Below are positions 10,064-20,829 of a stretch of 64,000 nt of DNA, piece by piece. The notes below the pieces were generated by a model that did not search any database, was not told the origin of the DNA, and saw nothing but the letters and a program-made list of their open reading frames with translations. Each line of letters starts with the position of its first letter. The stretch's first letter is position 1. The stretch covers positions 255,501-319,500 of the forward strand of contig JAVTVX010000019.1 of assembly GCA_033439265.1 (NCBI GenBank). The letters are read 5' to 3'. Made by a program: the position numbers and the translations under genes. This DNA comes from Dillenia suffruticosa. Its lineage: Eukaryota; Streptophyta; Magnoliopsida; Dilleniales; Dilleniaceae.

Positions 10064-11069
10064 TTCATGGTTTAAAATTTCTATTTTGGGCATGCATGGA
10101 CAATATTCGCGATTCCTCCAAATTAGGTAAGCATATAAAATAAAGAAATTCTAGATATTATTTGACTTGTTTTGTGGGTTTGGTGACCAAAGGCATTCTA
10201 TTTTGACTTGGATAGGCTTCTACATACTCTGAATTTTCTCTCAAATCAAGGATGTGGATCATTTTGCCTCTCAAATAAATTCATCTATTATACCAAAATA
10301 AATAAATAAATAAATAAATAAATAGGGTGAGAAATTCTAATATTATTTTGACTTTTGTTTTGTGGGTTTGGTGGCCAATCGCATTGTTTCACATGCCACA
10401 CCCCAATAAGAAACCATTTCATAATGAAATTTCATTCATCCTTTGGTTTGAATTTTTCATGCAAATGTTTGTGTCTATTCTCCAAAATTGTCTGCTACGG
10501 CTGGGTTAGGTTAAGGCTTAATACAATTTGCAAAATATTAACCAAATTCTTTGATTTAAATTTAAAGTCATTTGAATAACCATCGCATAATTGAATCCAA
10601 GGTTAAATACTTATATTTTTTAATCAAAATTTCAAATTTAAATATTATGTATGATAAAAACAGACGTCAGTAGAGTTTTATCTCCTCAAAAATCTAATCT
10701 AGTTTGAATTTAATTTAATTAGATTCAATATGATCATAAAAAATTAGTTATTTATTAAAAAAATTCATTTAAATAACTTGTTGGTATTTTTGTGGATATT
10801 TTTATATAAAAATATTACAGTTTATAAAGTAAGAAAATGGTGTTAACACTTAGAAAGAGTCATGCAACCAAGTTTTAATTTGTGATAATATTTGGAACAA
10901 CGTGACGTCTCCGCCACCACGACTTATTCCACGGGCGGAAGAGGACTGAGGGGTAACTTAAGAATTTGCCAAACATGATTAGACTAACAAATGCCAAACA
11001 ACCATTGCATCCGACATGTTAAAATAATGTTTCCCCCCCCCCCCAACTGACCCACCAAAATCTTTTTTT

Positions 11070-11325
11070 TTAATTTTATTTTATAAAGTATAATATTTTT
11101 TTCCAAAAATAAAACATCAGCACCCACCTTCCACCCATGAACGTAGCTCTCTTGAGTTTCCGGAGTTTTAACTTTTAAATTATTTATATGACATTTCATA
11201 CACGTAAAGCAAAAGCCTAGAGAGACAGATCTCCCGATGTTGATTTTTTCGGTTTCATGAAAAATCGAACTCCCGACCATGATTAAGAGACGTCAGTCTC
11301 CGAACCAATGGAGCTATCATTAGTG
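11070..11325 (-). mobile_element. tRNA-Lys-like SINE remnant
   Basis: Read on the minus strand, 11325-11255 looks like a decayed tRNA-Lys gene: an A-box-like TAGCTCCATTGG (11316-11305), an anticodon-arm-like CTCTTAA with CTT, and a B-box-like GGGAGTTCGATTTT (11274-11261). A non-tRNA body follows and ends in an A-rich tail (minus strand) near 11075. tRNA-derived heads with A and B boxes for RNA polymerase III plus an A-rich tail are the hallmark of plant SINEs. It is too diverged for a working tRNA. The left edge is approximate. Confidence 0.5.
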
Positions 11326-11599
11326 GTTTACTTCAAAGTTTAACAACCAGTAATTGGGATGCAATGTACAAATCTTAATACAGTGCTTGAAGTGCATCCT
11401 TAGTTAATTTAATAATGCACACTTAAAAAGAAATGGTCACCCAAGTCATCACGGCGCAAAAAGATTTTTTATATATATTTTAAAAAATAGATAATTAATT
11501 ATATGTTGATCAACAGGTTAATCTGAAAAGAATAGTGAAAAATAGATTTATAACACGGATGCATGATATATAAAACAAAGCATGACCAAGGACAAGGTT

Positions 11600-12927
11600 T
11601 CTAGAGAGAGAGGTCTATTCTAGGCGAGCACGGGAGGACAGCGAAGAAGAAGGGCATAATTTGAGGTGGGGTTGACAAAAAGGTTTGAAAATGTGTTGCT
11701 TCGCGCTCATTTACATCAAACGCAGGTTGGTGATCCTCGTCTTCTTTTCATTCCTTCGTTCCTCTTATCTGCTATTTTCAATCCAATCCAACTAATTTCA
11801 TTGGACTAAGTGATTCAAAGTCATCAAAACCCGCTGCTCTCGATTCAATTCAATGGCTCACCCCACCCGCACCCACCAAACCCACCTATAAATTTCCTTA
11901 ATTTTTCACTTTTATTTACCTTTTTCATCTGGGGTTGTTCTGTTCGCGTGTGTATGTGTTTTTTTAGTTTAGTTTTAATCTGGGTGTCTCAGATTATGTA
12001 TAGGTTTATAAGCCGGCAATTGTTTTCACGTCTTATAGTTGCAAAGAGATGACTTTTCACACCATAGTCATCATCTTTGTCTGTAATAGCCGGGGCTTTT
12101 GTTCCATATAGGCTTTGTCTTGGTGGGGTTTCCTCCCCATTTTGCTTTTCCAAAGGTACTACTGTCTGTAACTCCTCTTTTCTGCTCTTATCTTGCTATA
12201 TATTGATTATGATGGATATATTTTTATGTGGGAGTATGATCTTCCACGTTTATCAACCTTATTCAACTAAAATATTGTTTTTTAATTCGTGTTTGGTCAA
12301 AGGGTTGCTAATTTCTTCAATGAACACTTTGTTTTTTTGGTAGTGTTAAATTTGGAATTGGATAACCATCATGTTTTTAAACAAATACTTTTGTTCTGGA
12401 GACTAAAACTTATGGCAATATTGCTATGATGTAATGCGAAACTGTTGGGATGTATTGCTGTATACTATTGCCACGTTTTGCTGAAAATGGCCTAAAATGG
12501 ATTTTAAGTGCATTAAGTTTGTTTACCATTCATTCCACAACAATATAGTGCTCATTTCTTACTTTCTATCATAAATTGTCCACTTATGTAGAAGTCAGTA
12601 ATTTGCAATCTCTTGTTTGTTTAAAGTTTCTGTGAGGTCATGAAAACCAAACATTTTCAACGGTCTATTGTGATGGTGCTATTGATTCATCTTTTTATTA
12701 ATTTATTATTTCTTAAATTTATAATAAATTCTTAAATTTATACGTATAATGTATAGTACTATACCCATGCATTATGTTGATTGAATTTGGACGCTTGGGT
12801 ACATCCAGCTGAGGCCCTTTTTTTCCTTATATATATGTTTTAACAACTAGTATATATGTAATTAGGGCACCATACATATGTATATCATCCTCCTGACTCC
12901 AAGTTTAGAGCCGTAACTCCCTTATTC
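11600..12927 (+). promoter_or_regulatory. Putative promoter, leader exon and leader intron of the Nudix gene
   Basis: Pyrimidine-rich, less AT-biased DNA at about 11700-12155 ends at a donor-like TCCAAAG/GTACTACT. An acceptor-like CAAGTTTAG lies at 12899-12907, about 20 bases before the start codon. This suggests an untranslated first exon and an intron of about 750 bases. No clear TATA box was picked. The inference rests on splice-like signals only. Confidence 0.35.
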
Positions 12928-15755
12928 ATGAGGTCCATGTCATCTTCGACAAGTTCATTATTGATTGAGGAGCGCTTGCTTCACAAAGATGGAGACCAAC
13001 CTATCCAACTACTTAGCGCATCAGATGATGCTTATGGAGGAGTTATTGTGAGCATGAAGGAACCAATGTGTCCTGAGATTTTTGGTTCTATGCTTGAAGC
13101 TTCAATATCACAATGGAGACAGCAGGTAACCTTTTGTATCTAGTCTTCTTAATATGACTATTGCGTTGCAGTGGACTATCAGAATCAAAAGACGTAAAAG
13201 TATGTGTCTGGATCTTTGAATTTGCAAAGTCATTGAAAAACGTTTCTCATAGAAATGTAGGGATTTTTCTGGTATGAAAAATAAAGAAGCATATAACAAA
13301 GAACTGGAGCTAAGAGATTTATATAATCTCCTTGCTGCTTTTCTTCTTTGCTTTTTCTCCACTGCATACACAGCAATTTATCAGATGCAGCAGAAGGTTT
13401 TACATTTGAACGTAAATATTTTGACATGTCCCTGACAAAGTTATGCAACAGATTTCCCTAGATACTTTTCCCAGAAATAATTATTCCCACATGTTTAATG
13501 TTCATGGTAAATTTGTTCAATTAGTAGAAAGAGTATTTGAATCACTGCATCAATTTATGAGGGCAACAAAGTTCTAGTTTTCCTGTGATTCCATTGTTTG
13601 AAACTTAGTACCTGCTACACTTGAACTCTCTTGCTGCCCCGGAACAGAAGATCCATTGTCATTTTTCACTATTTTTGTCCTTGGAAAACAAAAATTAATT
13701 GATCCAGCAACAGGATGCCGGTTGCAGTTGAACTAGGGGACTATAAATAAGAATTCAACATTCCTGAGATGCTATGTTATATTTTAGTAGAGTAAATAGC
13801 ACAATGAAATTAGACAAGATGACCTTTTTTTTTCTTGACTTTTTATTTTATTTTATTTTATTTTATTTTTTCCTCTTACAGTGATTTGATTAACCTGCTT
13901 GTAAGGAATTATTGGCTGAAAAACCTCTCTTGCTGCAAAACTTTGCTTAGCAGATCTTCCTTCTGATACGTACGGATTGTCCTTGTGCATGGAATATCCA
14001 ATTTTGAAGTAGGCATAAGGTGCTCGTTTCATTAATGAATCGAAATTTTGCAGGGCAAGAGAGGTGTCTGGATTAAGTTGCCCATTAGACTTTCAAATCT
14101 TGTAGATGTTGCTGTTAAGGTAAAGTTGATGTTCTGGTATTTTTTTTTTCTATATCGAATTAAGCTGTTGAAATAAACACAAACTGTCTAATTCTCCTGT
14201 TGACTCTGCTGGTCTTGCAGGAAGGTTTTTGGTTCCACCATGCTGAAAAAGGCTATGCCATGCTGGTAAATTGGATTTCTGAAGCTGCTTGCACAATCCC
14301 TGCAAATGCTTCACACCGTGTGGGCATTGGTGCCTTTGTAGTGAATAGTAACAAAGAGGTAAGCACTATAAAGTATCTTTCTGGTCTAATCCCACTGATA
14401 AACCACTAGCTTTCGATCAAGCTTCTTGCTTTGTGTATGCGATGGCATTTAGGCATTTATTAACCATTCTTTAACGGAAGATTCATCTGAATCAACCTAA
14501 ATGCAAAGGATTGAGGAAATGCATTCTGCATACCTAAATAATATTCCTTTTCTTGTTGTTTTGACAACTGAATTTGAAACTCTATTTGCTTGGCAGGTTC
14601 TTGTAGTTCAGGAAAATAGTGGCAGATTTCAAGGTACAGGTGTTTGGAAGTTCCCCACTGGGGTAGTTGATGAGGTGCATGACTCTGAAGTACAAGTTAT
14701 TGGCATTTGATTTAACAATATTAAAATATACTTCACTAATATAAATTTAATATCGATTTACACAGGGTGAGGATATCTGTGCAGCTGCAGTCAGAGAAGT
14801 GAAGGAAGAGACTGGGGTATGTGATTTTTGTTTATACCTTTGAACATGAGGTTTGACATTCTAAGAATAATTGTTTTGCTTCAGATAGAGGCGGAATTTG
14901 TGGAAGTATTGGCATTTAGGTAAGAAGTGTTTTACATATGTGCATGGATATGGCTTGTCTTATTACCTTCTGTTTTCCACAAGGTAATCGTGCCAAGTTG
15001 CTGATTTATAGGATGGCTCTCTGTATTGTGCAATTAATAACAAGATTTCTCTTCCTTTTTGTGGAAAAATTTCTCCAACTCTTACTGTTTCATCTGACCT
15101 CTTACCAGACAAAGCCACAACTCATTCTTCGGAAAGTCAGATTTGTTCTTTGTTTGCATGTTGCAACCACTGTCTTTTGATATTAAGAAGCAGGATTCTG
15201 AAATTGAGAAGGCCAAGGTAACATTCGGTGAACAATTCCACAGAGTGAACATGGTGTTGCTTTTTTCCATACACAACTATGCTTAGCCAAATTCCTATGA
15301 TCTTTTCTATATGTACCATATCAAAATTATTGCCATAGAGGTCTTGGTCTTTCTCCCAGTGAACCCTGAATAGCTCTACCTTCTATTTCAGTTAATTTCA
15401 TTTTGTTTTTGGCAGCCAAGTCTTGATGGCTATGTGCTAGGAGAAAAATCTGACCAAGGATTTTAGCAATCTAACATAACATGTTTGTCAAGCACAGCTT
15501 ACAATAATTCTAAACAAGTGTTTGCCTTGTTTTCCTCAGTGGATGCCCATTGAGGAGTATGCAGCTCAACCTTTTGTCCGGGAACACGAGCTCTTTGATT
15601 ATGTTGCGAAGATATGCTTGGCAAAGAAAGATAGAGAGTATGCTGGCTTTTCTCCGGTGCCTACAACTACAGGCTCTTCTTCTAAAAAGAGCCACTTGTA
15701 CTTCGACAATAGATGTTTTGAACGGGCACCAACTCTTGGTTATCAGCAAAACTAG
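12928..15755 (+). CDS. Nudix hydrolase, NUDT2-type (eight coding exons)
   Basis: Exons read as 12928-13125, 14054-14119, 14221-14358, 14597-14674, 14766-14816, 14885-14919, 15109-15217 and 15540-15755, all with GT-AG borders and consistent phase, giving 296 residues. The N-terminal half has the plant pre-Nudix region (GGVIVSMKEP; GVWIKLPIRLSNLVDVAVKEG; ANASHRVGIGAFV). The Nudix box GX5EX7REUXEEXGU falls at residues 156-178 (GVVDEGEDICAAAVREVKEE then TGI) and is complete, so metal-dependent pyrophosphatase activity is expected. Family members (Arabidopsis NUDT2 group) cleave ADP-ribose or NADH in the cytosol and moderate oxidative-stress responses. The first ATG in frame is used; a second at 12937 is possible. 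No transit peptide is evident. A leader exon upstream (donor about 12155) probably exists. The substrate cannot be read from the sequence. Confidence 0.93.
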
Positions 15756-16440
15756 GATGTAAGCTTTGTTTCTAACGGATCTTTTTAAAGCTTACAAGAA
15801 CTTTTGAGAAGAGGGATTACATATTATTATTGTCGACTTTCTTCGACTAAAATGATTTCACAGTAAGATAATAGTCTTAGAGCTCCTCAGATGGTAGTTA
15901 GTTGTTAAGTTAAGAGTACCTATGATTAGGGGGAAAAAGGTCGGATTTGATTAGATTTTCCAAATCCTTTCTACTTGTAATTCACATTACATATGTGATT
16001 CATGTAAATGCTGCTGTTAATAGTTGAATATAATGGAATTTATGTCTTCTTCTTCCTTCTAGTTTGTCATATGCAGTTTTATGATATCTTATCGTCTATG
16101 TTTTGTTCATAGGCCATGATACCAGGCTGATTATATGCTTGATCTGGGGCCAGAATTTGGCTGTTTCTCTCCCTTCAGAACACTATATCCATTTGAGTTT
16201 GTCATATGCACTTTTAGGGGGAGTCCATGCAGATAATTCGACTTGTACATATTTCCACCCCAGATAGCCAAGTGGCTTGTCAGGCACGACGTGGCACAGA
16301 GCATGCAAATGAGACAGTTGAGCAGTTTTTCAGTAGAAAGAACAAATCCAAACCGAACTTGGAGGTTTTCTATCCATCTTTCCTCAGTTCTCTCCGTAAG
16401 TCAGCCTGGTTCACGAGCACGGTATCAGTCAAAAGGCAAC

Positions 16441-16827
16441 ATGTTTGTGAGACAGTTTGTGTTCTTCTTAGCCGTAGGAGTGGTGGTCCGCAAATGCAGC
16501 TGGGCAGAAACCAAGGAAGCCTATGGTCATGACATCCCAGCCCCAAGTGATTGCCAGAACTGTTCCATGTGCCCATATCTGTGCTATCAGCCCCCACCAC
16601 CTTCGTCAAGTGGTTACCCAATTTATGGAGTTCCTCCTCCACCTGCACCACCTGCCACCGGGACTTGCCAAAATCCTGGACAATGCTGTCAATATGCTCC
16701 TCCGTCACCATACACCTATCTGCCTCACAACAACTACTCAGCTTCAGTGCCTCTGCCCCCCTCAGACCTCTCCAGTTCTCTTGCTCCTTTCATGGTCATC
16801 CTATTCATCTTTGCCTTTGTTTTTTAA
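16441..16827 (+). CDS. Small Cys/Pro-rich, probably GPI-anchored cell-surface protein
   Basis: The ATG at 16441 opens 128 residues. Residues 1-22 form a signal peptide (MFVRQFVFFLAVGVVV, cleavage near CSWA). The mature part has a cysteine cluster (DCQNCSMCPYLC, residues 37-48), proline runs (PPPP at 51-54, VPPPPAPP near 64-71) and a second cluster (TCQNPGQCC). It ends in SSSLAPFMVILFIFAFVF, a small-residue site followed by a hydrophobic tail, as in GPI-anchored proteins. This fits the plant hydroxyproline-rich/proline-rich wall-associated families; no specific function is known to me. The reading frame stays open upstream of this ATG, but no earlier start with a signal peptide is seen. It begins about 690 bases after the Nudix stop, on the same strand, with its own presumed promoter. 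A run of ten C lies in the 3' flank (16849-16858). Confidence 0.75.
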   Translation: MFVRQFVFFLAVGVVVRKCSWAETKEAYGHDIPAPSDCQNCSMCPYLCYQPPPPSSSGYPIYGVPPPPAPPATGTCQNPGQCCQYAPPSPYTYLPHNNYSASVPLPPSDLSSSLAPFMVILFIFAFVF

Positions 16828-17039
16828 GTTGCGAAGACTGGGTTCTCCCCCCCCCCCCAATTTCCCTTTTTGTTTTGGACAAGGGTGATGGACCTCAACT
16901 CGTTTGTAATTATGCTTAAAGTATGTTCCTCTTTGTGGTTGTAGAGTTCAATTTTGGAATGCTTAAAATACATACGCAATTTATTCAAGGGTTTCATAGT
17001 TTTTACAGGAGTCTCATTGTATTTGATTATTTAGAATTT

Positions 17040-18600
17040 ACATTGTTATGGGATTGACGTAGCATTGTCTTTTTCTGACTCGACCTGCCCTGACCTGACC
17101 TTCCTTGGATCATTAAGGAACACAAAGCTGAAAGCACGAAAGTAGGCCTGCTATGAAGGAGAAATCTTAATCCGATCAAGAAAATAACATAAAATATGTT
17201 TGGTCCTATATGAGATGACCCATGTGTGTGTCTGTGTGCGCTTGCGTAATGCGGTCCCGTCCCATCCCATCCCATGGATCAATTTTTGGCATTTTGTATT
17301 TGGAAGGGAAGCTCAAGACCAAGCACATGATGACACCTACATTTACTGAATGTCTTCAACAGGGGCAGGGGCTGGTGCACTCTCCTTTTCAACATTTTTC
17401 AAATTGAACAGGTAGACATGCACTTGCATAAACCTCCAAACAACATTTGTTTATTCGTTAAGGCACAATCCATGCCTCGCCAAAGCATCTAACCTCTTTA
17501 TATTTATCTAAACAATTAAATTAAACTAAGCATTGATGCAGGAAAACCCTTAAATCTTCCAGAGATCAGTTAAAATTACAACATCATCAAGTCATGTACT
17601 CTCAGGCCTGAGAGGGCAGTAGAAGCAAATGAATTTTATAGATGTGGTTTTGTACAAATCCCTAAATTGAATCGGAACCAAAATTAAACCACCGTTCCAG
17701 CTTCAGATTTTTCAAAATATATAAAATAAAATAAAATAAATTAATATTTTACTTTGTGTATGTAATGTAGGCTAAGGGAAATTGTCTAAAGAAAAAAGGC
17801 AATGGACAATATATTGGCAAAGTGATCCTTTGTAAGAAACTATAGCAAAAAAATTAATAATAATAATTATTGTCAAAACCATGAGCAGCCAGCAGATTTT
17901 TTTTTTTTTTTTTTTTTTTAATGGCGGCCCCAAGAGGAGAAGCCAAGGGTGTCATGACATGACCGTCTAAAATTTTAAAATATGAAGGATATTTTAAAAT
18001 ATCAAGTAAGGTTAAATAAACTTTAAATTTAAAAAATTTGGCCACCCAAAATGATTTCTAAAAACGTCATTGGATTTCTATTCTTCCGATTCATGGTGCG
18101 TTCTGTTCACATTTCATTCGCACCATTTTGCAATTCTTACTGGTTTCAAATTCTAGTGTGGTTGGACACATGGTGAACCACAACTGTGAACTCAAAATTC
18201 GAGGCACCATCATATCTTAATTTCGAATTTCTTTTATATAAAATAAATAATATGATTTTGATGCAATATTGAACCAGTTTAACCCAAACCGTAGCTAAGG
18301 GCAGATTAAGTAACCCTTATACCATAAATTTATTTTTCTTTTTGAAAACGAATCATAAGAGTCTCATTTCTTATTTATTTTAAAAAGAATACTTAAGACT
18401 AATGTTTAGTTGGCAACGGATGAATGTTAGTATTTTTTAAATAAATTATTGATTTTGAGTATTCAAAAAAAAAAAAAAAAAAAAAGGTGTACGAAGAATT
18501 TTATTTAAAAAAAAATGGAAATTTGGGGTGACATTCCGATTTCCAATATTTTTCCAACCAAGAGGCCATGATAAATATACAATCTTACAAATGGGGTTCC
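17040..18600. other. Intergenic stretch without recognised genes
   Basis: The stretch is AT-rich spacer with a T run (about 17898-17919) and an A run (about 18465-18485). A GTCCCATCCCATCCC-like short repeat lies near 17253-17275. Open frames here are short and lack composition or similarity that would support coding. Confidence 0.6.
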
Positions 18601-18627
18601 TATTTCTTCCTTCCTCGTGGGTCCGTG

Positions 18628-18635
18628 CATATAAG
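18628..18635 (+). promoter_or_regulatory. Putative TATA box of the kelch gene
   Basis: CATATAAG lies about 95 bases upstream of the kelch start codon at 18723, which would put transcription start near 18660 and leave a 60-base leader. It is inferred from sequence and spacing. Confidence 0.45.
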
Positions 18636-18722
18636 ATAACAGACCCAGTATCCATCTGTTTCAGTGCAAGTGCGACTGCTGGAGTTGACTGCAGTGCTGA
18701 TTCTTCTTTTACTTCCCCGGCA

Positions 18723-20679
18723 ATGGCCCTCTGTCAAGGCAAATGGGTGAAGGTCTGTTTCTGTTCCACTCTTCTTCTACTCAATTGGTTTGATCGCACA
18801 TCTCTAAGCAAAGCGTTGAATTGTCTAGTTCTTTTTTTTTTTTTTTTTTTTTCCTTCGTCTTTAATTAATCCACGTTTTATTGTTTGTTTGTTTCACTAA
18901 TTTTCATGGGTTTTCTCTGAATTGACCTGATTAACCCATTTGAGAGGGTTTTACTCTTGAGTTTACTTTTCTTACTTTCCGCTGATGGTCAAAGTTCCTT
19001 GTTTGGGGGTTCCTTCTATAATCAATATCCTCCGGAGCTCAAATTCATCTCTACAAGAGTCTAGAAATTTTCTTCAATCTTTGATTTTGAAAGGAAGAAC
19101 CTATCTTTTTGATGAAACTCTCTCCTACCCCATGATAATAGCCCCTTCTGTGGTGGAAAATTCTTTGTGAACCTCCAAGAGAGGAGTTCATGTTTGTTTT
19201 GCATCATATTAAATATAAACATGTAATTTTTCTTCCTCTTTAAGAATAATTAGTAACCTTGGAACTAAGTATGAGATGCGACTACAGCTATTAAGTTTTA
19301 AGAAACGATTCACACTGCCTGAATGAATATGTTCAAGAGAACTATTGTTGTAGTTTTACCTGAATCATGCAATAGAGTTTGCAAGGTATCGAGTTACACA
19401 AGGTCAAGGATGCCCATCTCCAAAAGTTAAATGCACACATACTGCCTATTAATATTCATAATCTTTAAAATTATAAATTTCATCATCTCCAAAATCTACC
19501 TAATCCTTCATCACTGTCAATATTAGCAATTTGATGCAAACAAAGTTGTGGAGCCATGAATAGAGATGATAGTTTATCGGTTTATTTGATCAGTGTATCT
19601 AAGTTCAATTGAGGAGCTAGTTTTTCCCATCTCTGATTGGTTATGAGAAGCTTTTTTATTTTGGGGGGGGGGGGGGTTAAGTTAGCTTACTTATATTTAT
19701 TCATTTAAGTTTGTTGCAGCTTGAGCAGAATGGAATTGGACCTGGAGCAAGAAGTTCACATGCCATAACCATTGTAGGAAAGAAGGTTTATGCCTTCGGG
19801 GGCGAGTTTAGCCCACGTCTTCCTGTTGACAATGAGCTGTATGTCTTTGACCTAGAAGACCTAACATGGTCTGTGGCCAGTGTGACCGGTGACGTCCCAC
19901 CTCCACGCGTTGGTGTCACTATGGCTGCCATTGGTGAGACGATTTATGTGTTTGGGGGTAGAGATGCTACTCACAAGGAGCTCAATGAGCTCTTCTCTTT
20001 TGACACGCATACAAACAAGTGGACCCTACTGTCGAGCGGGGAGAATGGACCAGCTCATCGGAGCTACCACTCAACAACTGCTGATGATCAGCGTGTATAT
20101 ATTTTTGGTGGTTGTGGAGTTGCAGGAAGGCTTAATGACCTGTGGGCATTTGATGTTGAGGATAAAAAATGGGACAAGTTCCCACTTCCTGGTGATAATT
20201 GCAAGGGTAGAGGAGGACCTGGTTTGTCTGTTGCAGGTGGAAAAATATGGGTGGTTTACGGGTTTGCGGGCAAGGAAGTTGATGATGTACACTGCTTTGA
20301 CCCTGCTAGTGGAGAGTGGACGGAGGTGAAGACAGTAGGCGAAAAACCAACACCTAGAAGTGTATTTTCTTCTGTAGCGTTTGGTAAATACATAACTGTG
20401 TGTGGTGGGGAAGTGGATCCTAGTGATTTGGGTCATCTAGGAGCAGGAAAATTTTCTTCTGAGACTTATGCATTGGACACAGAGACATTTGCTTGGAAAA
20501 AATTGGAGGATGGGCTAGGTTCTGCTGATCATCCAGGACCAAGGGGGTGGTGTGCATTTGCAGCTGGTAAAAATGATGGCAAAGAAGGTCTCTTGGTGTA
20601 TGGTGGCAATTCACCCAGCAATGATCGGCTTGATGACATTTTCTTTTTCACTCCTTGCTTGGATGCAAAAGAGAAATAG
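18723..20679 (+). CDS. Kelch-repeat protein, At3g07720 type (two exons)
   Basis: Exon 1 (18723-18752) encodes only MALCQGKWVK. Exon 2 (19720-20679) starts after TTTGTTGCAG and continues in frame with LEQNGIGPGARSSHAI, giving 329 residues. Kelch blades are evident from repeated GG doublets and W spacings: VYAFGGEF, IYVFGGRDATH, VYIFGGCGVAGRLNDLW, IWVVYGFAG, ITVCGGEVDPSDLGHLGAG and LLVYGGNSPSNDRLDDIF. The strong match is to the plant kelch protein represented by Arabidopsis At3g07720, thought to be the ancestral relative of the nitrile-specifier and thiocyanate-forming proteins of the Brassicales. Its E-x4-D-x2-H spacing at EVDPSDLGH differs from the iron-site spacing (E-x3-D-x3-H or C) I recall for specifier proteins, so specifier activity is not inferred. 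The role is a cytosolic beta-propeller of uncertain partner. An AATAAA lies near 20781 for polyadenylation. The 967-base intron contains a G12 run. Confidence 0.93.
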
Positions 20680-20829
20680 TATGGATCGTGTTAGTCCAAT
20701 TCTCTGTATGGAGAATGGAGATTATATTCCAATGTATGTTGTGATGAGAGTGTGAAGTCTTTAGTCTTGCACAGTAACTAAATAAATGAGTTTAGTTGCA
20801 GGTTTCTTCATGTATAATATGGTGGGGTG

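Noticed and set aside
11255..11325. Functional tRNA-Lys gene
   Set aside because: The acceptor stem and D arm do not pair and the B box is degenerate; a SINE head fits better.
12077..12343. 88-codon frame as a transit-peptide exon of the Nudix gene
   Set aside because: It starts at TTG, not ATG, and crosses a likely splice donor; an untranslated leader is simpler.
16370..16711. 113-codon minus-strand frame opposite the Cys/Pro-rich protein
   Set aside because: It is the antisense shadow of a gene with a clear signal peptide and GPI tail.
20071..20614. Minus-strand frames within the kelch exon
   Set aside because: They are antisense shadows of the strong kelch reading frame.
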